DNA of 64,000 nucleotides from a virus, in IMG/VR virus record IMGVR_UViG_3300033273_000513, positions 23,836-87,835 of that record. One strand, 5' to 3'. This document shows, piece by piece, positions 50,101 through 57,800 of the stretch. The position numbers were made by a program, and so were the translations under genes. The stretch's first letter is position 1. Every line of letters starts with the position of its first letter. The notes beneath the pieces were generated by a model. The model was not told where the DNA came from. It worked only from the letters and a program-made list of their open reading frames with translations, and made no database searches.

Positions 50101-50211
50101 GTTAAAGAAGGCACAACTGCATTCAATGTTATCAATACTGACGGTGTGGTTGGAATTCAAACTGGTCCAATCATCGTTAGAACCAGAGATTTGAAAGAGG
50201 CCTACATTTAA
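38128..50211 (+). CDS. g7: Giant gp7-like baseplate wedge protein with YHYH-like domain
   Basis: A 4027-residue protein. The N-terminus (MIDTSIQRVKISQVIENQL) and residues 198-223, including TKGTEESYKILFKVLF, match the conserved region I know from T4 gp7, where it lies towards the C-terminus of a ~1030-residue protein. The rest is long beta-rich expansion with many GYTEEPDIEI-type glycine repeats. Around residues 1250-1375 WAYDGHPIYGPYGY, FLGKGDLDKNNGRF and PDGTYAYF resemble a YHYH domain, with YAYF in place of YHYH. The place between gp6 and gp8 fits gp7. A conserved-gene name is probable but not certain. Confidence 0.72.
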   Translation: MIDTSIQRVKISQVIENQLPEFVQAENPLFVDFMKQYYVSQEFQGGTVDLGENIDRYTKLQTFVGSATTVCTGLSTDTKSFSSTIHVDTTDGYPAKYGLLKIDDEIITYTGLTTNTFTGCVRGFSGVDSLKRSDRPDLLSFKSTVGAAHTGGTKVYNLSNLFLQKFFDKLKDTFANGFQNRTLTGDLDQVNFVRQVKDFYKTKGTEESYKILFKVLFGDDVNIIKPSDFLLRPSDADYRITNDLLVKVITGDPLSLKGSTLFQDKDEKDNRIQGASGAISEISDFVYGGDHYYQIGLSRESVEGSFVIPGRTRFTDNVSVGATVLTVDTTVGFPTTGVLNCIDKNGTIGVVTYTDKSSTQFIGVDPMITDYAIGNEVRYNNVAYGYSAANVNDKIEVVITGVLANMQLPPDGIYFEQGDKIRVGTPGLLTSPEDPNFNSWMHNVSIKHNPTVFEQTSTTGVYNVVTAAAHDFFEEDFVEVLDADENLLGVGRVSSVTSSSTFVLSDLPGLQPNIDLVEFIRRRLHRGNSTVHDNITKYTTDIQNSYDHETLNPLAKPPHPHVYVTSPSIPSLGGEPITVSDRSITWTGTTGGDIIQLIQVTDGSRDHGFYTGEVITFNVIQGVLGELEDGKNYFVKRENSNEIRLAGSLSDLVNEDYVRATGQGTFKISVPELANKKLENQKLLKRIPINPVYDGSLHETTPGPTGILMNGTEIQNYKSGDVILFGGINSIDVLFGGSNYDVINPPDVVIESTVGTGASATANVKGQFVRFDIIDPGFDYTEEPDIEITGGNGKNAVARAVLRQVDHFVDFDASSTGGRINISDNTIGFGTYHKFRDGEAVIYKTFEGTGAIGIASDSSVVGIQTNPDQRLVNDEVYFVSKVDASTIKLANTRDDAINKVNPLNITGFADGVQRFESFGKKKVLGRIIIDNPGEGYENKRRLIPVTGINTYSDYIEYQGHGFQDGEVVRYTNEGVRIGGLDTTQDYYVLKVNEDRFRLAAAGIGSTLSDANYITREYVGFNSVGEGEHVFNYPPISVKVKGTLGINTTGAESQNYHAQVNPVVRGSITSINMEESGIGYGSSTIFNFAIPPTVRVSSGSSSEYKAIVQDGRIDSVIITNKGEGYISPPDLTIFGDGVGAKVIASISEGRVDKVTVASGGVGYSTSQVVVSEQVPGTGVKFLTKVKSWNINNVQRYVDVFTQDDGFLTRGNNDIGMKFTSLYVPRSLRKVLKQKNSDNTYNYAQNDLSLVNNAEASASNHSPIIGWAYDGHPIYGPYGYDRKDGGVARVMRSGYSLKTSRTDGPPIDLYPLGFFIEDYEFLGKGDLDKNNGRFCVTPDYPDGTYAYFATINPDENDTSGTFKNFRSPVFPYLIGENYRAKPDNFNFVEVNDQRLDFSAIGLRRNSYPYKPTSANTDYDGYYSSRDKVTQEIEVNFAAKGDIRDYEVENRGTGYKVKDKLRLRTVDAGTGFEAQVSRVVGKKIVSVASTTVTVDNVVFDYNNRTGAVVGFSTQPHGLAIGDYITVSGISTDSLKQLTGTHRVGFNTSFLILNTGIGTTGTTGIVTDLSVSGNLNRLNIEPDDVVGIGTTTEQMLILNVDALNNSIRVKREHNNVVGSSYTGTSLITALNRVIQFNVGLNTDFITNRNTRTYFDPSETLSLGSTAGVGIGSTIRYTLGVVGGGSTDKFVLTQQALIPGHGFRTGQKLLYNNGEGTSIQVYNGISTFNLANNSIVYVINDGRDLIGLSTNPVSIGNTGQVVGVGSTAYRLFFTGHGSGRVHSLLEQDIEVTGRVEKNVGTVVCQENHGLLQNDIVSLSVTPGISTTYYVKYNDTSKRVIINPRNFGGAEINTTTDTINIPDHGYETGDKILYTSSNVATPLTTDTVYFVVRNDSNSFKLASTYYQATKAVPTIIGLTGTGSGHEVGLINPSITVARGYNVGFALSDPSLVQTVNGKKRQIFEFNLYEDKNFIKPYYSNPGEPFQVVGVGTVGVSTDARVNISITDSTPRELFYKLDNVNLDIVDASKKDPITDMDVVGFSRIQCDFSDYNSVFNVTGIGSTTFNFNIPFKPEKGSYTPEEATTLEYSTTATQVDGPIDSVQIISRGKNYTEIPVVASIASTSGVGGAIRLVSKNIGVPKTFTIKNVGFDYSADKTLEPSVLFPQILKLDRLSKVSNIGITSGGKNYLTPPTLIFIDRITGEVNTDIVTRTELQGTSVNGVELLRNTNRLFDSSPLVVATNNSNGFKVSDVSYQTSTRTVTLTLESGTVGFSTSTYPFTIGEKIFVEQIGIGSTGSGYNSTDYGYKNFTVTGVTTNFGGGGANVSYQLDPEVTNPGIYSDVGSSARVVRSADLPIFTVDVEPLNFAEGEIVTTGNKIGEVTIWNENNQYLKVISDDFFTVGETLNGQSSKTVGIIQEVNSSTAKFDIDATSEIRSGWQRDTGKLSEELQKTSDNDYYQTFSYSLGSTIEYDKWRDPVNALGHVVGFKNFSDHNIISIASTDAKNRRTANVGVASDVVSFLVDIVSDTTSIHEKYNFDLASENSLFIGNDLASDEIKFDNIILSDYSESRTNRAISIDGISDQFNDLPRATAFSDIADFNLEKIRGGKFYIMAFDTRFSGEKQILQMNLLHDDNLGYLVPFGRVETTIDLGEFDFTVSGSTGTIRFVPAKFRNNNYALRIFSQQMFIDTDTTVGFASTSVGTGYKIISSAAGIGSTDPESVCEVVAFSTTTTTTSKLLVLTEELGGQERSQLNELVIHQDGSEAYVLEYGQLLNDNVSSTNAPSVGLGTFGADVRSGIASVYFTPVAGVGVTMRVHQTAIDSSATGIGSTSVSLNQILTTTTNIASTGTPQATRISGFGSGSYQAADCLIEINDTTNNRSAVTQVTLLHDGSNIYFSEFGAFDTFNGSGIGTVGVGYSSVSGGDLELRLTPPANTAITTKVFQYNFTETGTGGVGFVTFTNSEIRSQDGTYTGTDNDVKFSFPLKHNGDSVFHKVFDASDAGAVDVTANTLIINNHFFTTGEELTYTPTGTGTTMSIGINTTSIVGFGTTDKLPSTVYAVKIAENKFRVAASATDALLTVPNTLDITAVGVGTTHAFTSKNLNSKMLVTLDNNIQSPMIESPINYALSFDVGTTSDFVTISGISSIFSGDILKINDEFMKVDTVGIGSTNQLLMKRAQLNSALANHTAGATVTKFIGNYRIVEDTINFTDAPKGEKGPTGLTTTSTFAARAFTRTGTKNGTQDTYANNYVFDSIENQFTGVATAFILKSGGQDVTGIATNNGVILINEIFQNPAAPDDYIITETAGITSIRFTGAGTSVTYDVNSSSIPRGGVIVSVGETSSFGYQPLVAAGGTAIVSAAGTVESVSIGNSGSGYRVGVQTNILVRAISSSGITTIGRANVTAGLVTSVTITNGGSGFSSATPPTLEFEQPLNYENMRLVGSSTGIGASVSVRVGSATSVISFTITNYGYNYKIGDTLRLATDNQAGIPTDASAGSAFKTFRLTVQDVFRDSFGGWSFGELEKLNTFEDEFDGVKRAFGLTKTIGAAETPITLRSGKGSPIRIEDNVLIFLNDILQVPSESYKFVGGSRVVFSEAPKFGDKIRIYYYRGSDNDVVDVDILENVKVGDSLTLNEYPELGIKDGFQQNPRVVTGITTTDSVSTNTYIEVGITTNATISRPVTWRKQTSDVVVDGFEIGKDRALLEAGIRPNSRIINNVSAAATEVFVDTAVPLFGEIDDLGETLQSVLILDPTEKTGAAATAIVSAAGTITSFVISDGGSGYTSAPVVSIGVTAGIGTIFAGIGITVNTNATAVAGLSGVGTVNSLTVTNAGAGYTNTNPPVVLIEPEAFGNDQLTSVKYEGDFGIISGVGTTSVVGVATTGLTFDLFIPLDSPLRSSSTMSTPITSSGIKTGYYFVVTDSNTGAGVTSVSGNTTVGIGTSFIDNIYKVAAVENITGNAYGFGTTTLTRVTVSVMSTEGVGLGNSEFFGRYSWGRLHDFVKEGTTAFNVINTDGVVGIQTGPIIVRTRDLKEAYI

Positions 50212-50212
50212 C

Positions 50213-50220
50213 TATAAATA
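50213..50220 (+). promoter_or_regulatory. T4-type late promoter (TATAAATA, perfect)
   Basis: TATAAATA begins 1 bp after the gp7-like stop codon and lies 33 bp ahead of the ATG at 50246. Confidence 0.78.
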
Positions 50221-50245
50221 AACAAAAAGCGTAAAGTTTTTAAAA

Positions 50246-51817
50246 ATGTCAGCTATTATAACTGATCAACTTCGTATTGTAAATTCTGGTAATTTTGTAG
50301 CTGGGGTTGCGTCCACTTCCAACAGTTATTATGTTTGGATCGGTTTGCCAAACGCAACCGAATTTGATGAAGATTGGAATGAGACTCCCCCAGCTCCAAA
50401 AGATTCTTTTAGTGAGGAGACTGATTATTGGGATACAATGATCGGATTGAAAAGAATCAATGCGGCAGATGTAACAAGAGTTGTAAGAAAACTAGATTGG
50501 ACTTCTGGTACGACCTATGAAATGTATCGAAATGATTATTCAAGGTCAAATGTTTCACCAGTAACAAGTTCTACTAACTTGTATGATGCCAATTATTATG
50601 TGATGAACTCTGATTATAGAGTTTATATTTGTCTGCAAAATGGTACAGACCCAGAAAACCCAGATGGAAGACCATCTCTTGACCAACCACTTTTCACGGA
50701 TTTAGAACCTCGTTCTGCTGGTGGTTCTGGTGACGGATATATTTGGAAATACCTCTTTACAATCAAACCAAGTGAACTGATTAAATTTGATTCTACAAGT
50801 TTTATCCCTGTACCTAACAACTGGGAAACTTTGACTGATGTTGCGGCAGTAAGAAATAATGCAGCCACTAGTGGACAATTAAAAATTGTCACCATTAAAA
50901 ATAGAGGTGTTGGATACGGTACTGCGACTACATATAACAATGTGCCAATCAAGGGTGATGGTGAGGGTGCAACTTGTTCCGTTGTTGTGAACGCTGCAGG
51001 TAAAATTAACTCTGTAGAAGTTACCAATGGTGGTTCTGATTACTCCTTTGGTAGTGTTGACCTAAATGCGGTTGGATTAACCAATCCATCTGGTTCGACC
51101 GACGCAGCTTTCAACGTGATTATTCCACCACAAGGTGGACATGGAGCAGATATCTACAGAGAACTGGGTGCAAATAGAGTTTTGATTTACTCTAGACTTG
51201 AAAATGATATTACAAACCCAGACTTTATCACTGGTAACCAGTTTGCAAGAATTGGTATTGTAAAGAACCCAGATGCTTATGGTTCTAGTAACAGATTGAC
51301 TCTTGCTAGAGCTAGTGCAACTTATGCATTGAAACTGACTGGTGCTGGTTCAACACAAACTACTTTCGGTGCAGACGACCAGTTTACTCAAACAATTGGT
51401 ATTGGTTCTACTGCTGTGGGTAGAACGATTAGTTGGAATTCTACAACTGGTGTGTTGAAATATTGGCAAGATAGAAGACTTGCAGGATTCAACACAGACG
51501 GAACGGTGAATACCAATCCAGAATATGGATTTAAATTATTCAGATTTAGTGCTGATCCAACCACTGGTGCAGGAACAACTGTTTTTGGTGGTACTAACAA
51601 TCTTAATATTGACACTAATTTTGGTACATCTGTTGCACCAGGTTTATCTACGTCAATAAATAATAGGACATACAACCTAGGTATGAGTTTCGTTAAGGGT
51701 ATTGCAAACCCCGAAGTTCAAAAGTACAGCGGTGAAATTATCTACGTGGATAATAGAGCATCTGTGACTCGCAGCTCGCAACAAAAAGAAGACATTAAAA
51801 TCGTACTGGAATTCTAA
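50246..51817 (+). CDS. g8: Baseplate wedge subunit gp8
   Basis: A 523-residue protein starting MSAIITDQLRIVNSGNFV. DTMIGLKRINAADVTRVVRK and GGSGDGYIWKYLFTIKPSEL match T4 gp8, as does the end YSGEIIYVDNRASVTRSSQQ followed by EDIKIVLEF. It is longer than T4 gp8 (334 aa), in part through a glycine-rich insert around GVGYGTATTYNNVPIKGDGE and SVEVTNGGSDY near residues 215-270. It helps form the outer baseplate wedge. The gene has a perfect late promoter. Confidence 0.9.
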   Translation: MSAIITDQLRIVNSGNFVAGVASTSNSYYVWIGLPNATEFDEDWNETPPAPKDSFSEETDYWDTMIGLKRINAADVTRVVRKLDWTSGTTYEMYRNDYSRSNVSPVTSSTNLYDANYYVMNSDYRVYICLQNGTDPENPDGRPSLDQPLFTDLEPRSAGGSGDGYIWKYLFTIKPSELIKFDSTSFIPVPNNWETLTDVAAVRNNAATSGQLKIVTIKNRGVGYGTATTYNNVPIKGDGEGATCSVVVNAAGKINSVEVTNGGSDYSFGSVDLNAVGLTNPSGSTDAAFNVIIPPQGGHGADIYRELGANRVLIYSRLENDITNPDFITGNQFARIGIVKNPDAYGSSNRLTLARASATYALKLTGAGSTQTTFGADDQFTQTIGIGSTAVGRTISWNSTTGVLKYWQDRRLAGFNTDGTVNTNPEYGFKLFRFSADPTTGAGTTVFGGTNNLNIDTNFGTSVAPGLSTSINNRTYNLGMSFVKGIANPEVQKYSGEIIYVDNRASVTRSSQQKEDIKIVLEF

Positions 51818-51822
51818 AGACT

Positions 51823-54800
51823 ATGCCACAGGAAACTAATCTTAACGTAAGTCCTTATTTTGACGATTTTGATAAGGACAAGAACTTTAAAAAAGTTCTA
51901 TTCAAACCAGGCACTCCAGTACAGGCTAGAGAACTTTCTACCTTGCAGTCGATTCTGCAAGATCAGATTGAACAATTCGGTGTTCACTTTTTTAAAGAGG
52001 GTTCTAAGGTAATTCCAGGTAACCTTACGTATAATCCAGATTATCAGTGTATTCAAATTGAATCAACATATTTGTCTGTTCCAGTTTCTTTGTATCTGGA
52101 ACAACTTGTTGGTAAAAGAATTACTGGCGAGAGATCTGGTGTAACTGCTCAAGTTGTTTCTGTTCTTACAGAAGAAGAATCTGAAAGAGGAATCATTACT
52201 CTTTATCTCAACTATGAGAGTTCTTCTACACTTGATAATGAAACGGAAACTTTCTTGAGTGGAGAGAGTCTTATTACACTTTCCAATATTACATATGGAT
52301 TAAGTGTAATTTCTGCAAACGAACCTTTTGCAAACACGATTGCGTCTGGAGCTAACCAAACAGGCACTGCTATGTCTGTTGGTGAAGGTGTTTATTTTGC
52401 CAGAGGTACGTTTGTTCAAGTTCCTAATGAAACTCTGATTCTTGATCAATATTCTCAAACTCCAACGTACAGAATTGGTTTCCAAGTATCGGAAGAAATT
52501 ATTACTTCTAATGAAGATGAGTCACTGAATGACAATGCGGCAGGATTTACAAACTTTGCAGCTCCTGGTGCGGATAGATTCAAAATTTCTTTAACACTTG
52601 CAAAGAAAGATATTGATGATATTGTCGATCCAGACTTTATCGAAATTGCTAGAGTCGTACAAGGCTCGATGCAAACTTTTGTGAAAGAGACTAATTATAA
52701 TTTAATTCGTGATGCGATGGCCAAACGGACTTATGATGAGTCTGGAGACTATTGTGTTGATCCTTTTGAAGTCTTCATGAAAGAGTCCCTGAATGATCAG
52801 GTAGGTAATAAAGGACTTTTCACAGACATTCAAACAACTCCCGATGGTAATGTTCCATCAGAAGATTTGATGATTGCTCAGGTAAGTCCTGGTAAAGCGT
52901 ATATCAAGGGATATGATATTGAGACTATTGCACCAACTCTCATTGATGTATCAAAAGCGAGAACAACCAAGTCGGTAAAACAAGAACCTATTACATATGT
53001 AACTGGTAATCCAATCTTCGTAAATAACGTATTTGGTTCTCCTGCAATCGGTATTGGAACTACAGCTACCGTATCTCTTATCAGTAGTAGAAGAAAAGGT
53101 GAGACCAATCTTGGTATCGATTCTTATGGTGAAGAAGTTGGTCTTGCCAGACTTTATGATTTTAAAGCACAGTCTGCAAGTTATGTAAACTCCTCTACAA
53201 TTTTTGAAAGTAGATTGTTTGACGTTAAGCTTTTCACTAAGCTTCAAGTAGGAACTGCAATCACTTCTATCACAGCATCTGATTATATTGAGGGTGCTAG
53301 AAGTGGTGCAGGTGGATTTGTCCGCACGGCTGGAACAAACGTAACGGAACTTACTCTATCTGATGTAAACGGACAATTCCTGAATGACGAAAACATTATC
53401 ATCAACGGAAATGCTGATGGTCGAACTATTACAAAAATTACAGACTTTAACATTGATGATGTAAAGTCCATGCGTAGTTACGTTGGTGTTTCTACGTTTG
53501 AAGCTGACTTGATTCTTGATGAAATCTCAAGACTCGATAATGTTACTACAGGTTCGTTTGAATACACTAAAACTAGTAGCACCACTGGTATCATCACTGC
53601 GACTGGAGGAAACTTTGCGGGTATTCTGACCACAGGTAACATTTTAAGTTATAGTCTTGGTTCAAGCAGGGTTCCACAATTCAACAGAGTTACTGGTGTC
53701 AGCACCACAGGTGATGAAGTATCGATTGCAGCTATTCCAAGTATTCCTAATGTTAATAATGGTTCTGTATCGAGTTCTAATAAAGTAACCATCACAGACC
53801 TGAGACGTAGAGATACAACTTTTGCTATTACGGAAAATACGTTGACAACACCTGTCAATAAACCAAACGTTGAAAGTCTTGATGTAACAACTACGAATAT
53901 TCAACTTAGAAAACAATATTCTGATATTACGGTTACAAATTCTGGATTTACTTCACCAGCTGCAGGTAAAGACTTGTTCTTCCAACCTTTTGATGAAGAG
54001 AGATATCTTATTTCATATGATGATGGAAGTATTGAACCACTGACTCCAAGTCAATTCACCAAAGCAGACGATTCGAAGACAGTTACTTTCACAGCTCTTT
54101 CCAAATCTAGCGGAAAGGCTAATCTGTTTGCAACTGTTCTTAAGTCCAATGTTAGAAACAAGTCGAAACTTCTGAATGAAGCAAATGTCTTGGTCATCAA
54201 TAGATCTAAATTAGCATCTTCTGGCATTGGCACAAACACTCTCAACGATGGTCTCACCAATAGTAGAGTTTATGGAACTAGAGTTCAAGACAGACAAATT
54301 TCACTGAACGTTCCTGAAGCTATTGAGCTTCTTGGCGTTTTTGAATCGAATGATGCTTCGGATCCCGATCTTCCAGGTATCACTCTTGGTGCATATTCTG
54401 GACCAAGTGGAAACAACAGTGACATGAGAATTGGTGAAAAACTGATTGGAATTGATAGTGATGCTGTTGCAGTAATTACAGAAAAACCAAATACCACCAC
54501 TGTCGGTGCTGTTTTTCTTAACGAAAACACATTCTCAATTGGTGAAAGGGTAAGAACCTCGACTACTAATATCACTGCGATTGTTGCTGGTACAACACCT
54601 GGAGACCGAAATGTAACCAATCAATATTTTATGGTTACAAACGATAAGGACACGTATTATGACTATTCATATCTTGAAAGAGATAAGAATGCTCCAGAAC
54701 CATCCAATAGACTGAAGATTGTATTTAAGAATTTGTTTGTAGAAGCTAGTGATGAGGGAGACTTTTACACAGCTTCTAGTTATCCTTCAAATCTTCCTAG

Positions 54801-57800
54801 AGAAATTATTCCAATCAATGGATTCTATGACAGAATTACTAGTGACCTGATTGATATCAGACCTAGAGTCAGTAATTACGATACTTCTTCATCAGTATCC
54901 CCATTTGATTTCGCTTCTAGATCATTTGCATCTACTGGAAGTAGTATCAATGATCCCATGGTTTCTGATGAACAAATCATCGTTGACTATGAGTATTATC
55001 AGGGTAGAAGAGATAGACTGTTCCTTGATAAGGATGGAAAGTTCCTTTATGTAACTGGATTCCCTTCAGATGATCCAACTGAACCAGAACCAGTAAAAGA
55101 TGCTATTGAAGTATGTAAGGTTGAAGTTCCTCCTTACGTCTACAATGTAAAAGACGTTACTGTTCGAACAACAGAACACAAACGTTACACCATGAAAGAT
55201 ATTGGTGGTCTTGAACAAAGAATTGAAAATATTGAATTCTATACACAACTGTCTCTCTTAGAAACGGAGACATCTAACCTCCAAATCGTTGATGCAAATG
55301 GACTTAACAGATTTAAATCTGGTTTCTTTGTAGACAACTTTAAATCTCACGATTCTCATCATATTGCACACGTTGATTTTTCTGCAAGTATTGACAGAAA
55401 AGAAGGTATTTTACGTCCAGGCCACTATACCACTGCTATTGACCTTATTCCTGGATCAGCGTCTTTAGTTGGAATCGGAACTAGTTCTAACCAAAACGTA
55501 GACCTTAATTTTGTTGATGATATTGATGGTCTTAATATTAGAAAGACTGGTAGTCTAATTACTCTTAATTATGAAGAAGTTGAATATTTTAAACAACCAT
55601 ATGCATCTAGGGTTGAAAACTGCACGCCATTCTTGGTTATCTTCTATGAGGGTGATCTTGAACTTACACCAAACTCTGACACTTGGGTTGCTACAAGAAG
55701 AGTTAATGCACAAACAGTCAACCAAACAGCTGCATTTGATGCTGCGACTGCTATTTTGGGTGTCAATGCTCAGACTGGACTTAGTGAAGTTGATTGGGGT
55801 GCATGGGAGACTACCTGGACTGGTGAAAGAGTCATTCGCAGAAGAGTTGAATCGACAACAACCAGAGGTGCAGCACAGACCAACGTAACTGGTGTTAACT
55901 TTACATCTAATACACAGAACACGGGTAGAGCAAATGTTGGAGCTCGTTCAGCTTCTGGTCGTAGTAGAGTTAACATTGGTCTTCAGAACTCTAGAACAAA
56001 CCTTGCAACTAGAACTACAACCACGACAACTAGAGACACTTTCCGTCTTGAAAGGACGATGGCAGACATCGAAACCACTACAAGACAGTCTAGAAATGGT
56101 ATTCAGTTCCAGATTACTCCCACAACCAATAGACAAAGCATTGGTGACAGAATTCTAAGTAGGGATATTGTTCCATTCATGAGATCTCGTAGTATTCAGT
56201 TTAGTGCTACGAAGATGAAACCGTTGACTCGTATCTATGGTTTCTTCGATGGTGTGAATGTAACCAGATATATGACACCAAAACTTCTGGAGATTTCCAT
56301 GACATCTGGAAGATTCAGAATTGGTGAAACTGTATTTGGATATACGACAAATGCCAGAAGAAGAGGCAGAACCCCAGATTTTATCTTTAGAATTTGTGCT
56401 CCAAACCATAAAGATGGACCATTTAATAGTCCTACTAATAGATATGGAAGAAATCCATATGCAAACGCAGGTAACATTCCAGCGAATTATTCCACTTCTT
56501 CTACTATTCTGAACGTTGATACATTCAGTCTTGCATCTCAAGCCCAGGGACAATTCCGTGGACAAGTCAGTCCTAACATGATTCTTGAAGGCCGAAGCAG
56601 TGGAGCTCAGGCCAGAGTGACTGATATTAGATTTATTACTGATAGTATCGGTAAATTACAAGGCACATTCCAAGTTCCTGATCCAGATAGACAGGCTAAT
56701 CCAAGATGGGAAACTGGTACAAAGACTCTTAAGTTCACTACTAGTAACACCAACAGTCTAATTGTTGGTACTGTTACAAGTTCTGCAGAATCTAACTTCT
56801 ATGCACAGGGTGAATTACAGACAGTTAGAGAAACTGTTTTGAGTACAAGAATTCCTCAAATTAGAAGAATTGATCATACAGAACAAAGAGTTCAAAACGG
56901 TAGAATTACAAGACAAGAAGGTCCTGATAGACTTACTGTAAACACGGAGGTTCTCGATCGAAACACACAGACTCAAACTGCTGCAATTGATACTCAACGA
57001 GTTAACAATATTAATCTCGATGTAACTGAACAAACTTTTGTTGATAGAAGACAATTTATCACACAAAATATTGACAGAAGACAGTTTATTACAAATAGGA
57101 TCACCAACGTTACACAAAATATTGACAGAAGACAGTTTATTACAATTAATAGGAGGAGAAGAAGAAGAGACCCTCTTGCTCAAACGTTCACTGTGGGTGA
57201 AACAACTGGTATGTTCATCACTGGTATTGATGTATTCTTCCAATCTAAGGATGAAACATTACCAGTAATCTTAGAAATGAGAACTGTTGAAACTGGTCTC
57301 CCAACTCAAAAGGTTCTTCCTTTTGGTACGGTTGAAAAAGAACCAGATGATGTAAATATCTCCGACGATGGATCTGTACCCACAAGATTTACTTTTAGTT
57401 CTCCAGTTTACTTGAACGGTGAAACCGAATATGCTGTTGTTTTGTTGAGTGATGTTACCACGTATAACGCATGGATTGCTAGAATGGGTGAGGTAGATAT
57501 CGCTACTAGAAATCTGCCAGATGCTCAACAAACAATCATCACTCAACAGCCATATCTTGGTTCACTGTTTAAATCTCAGAACGGTGGAACATGGGATCCA
57601 AGTCAATATGAAGACTTGAAGATGACTCTCTATTCAGCTAAATTCGATAATTCGACTGGTATTGCTAGATTCTACAATCCAAAACTTGATGAGGGTAACA
57701 AACAAATTATTACTCTTCCAGAAAATCCGATCAGGATTCTCTCTAAAAAGGCTACCGTTGGACTTGGAACAACCTTTGCTTCACCAGCTGGATTCATCCC

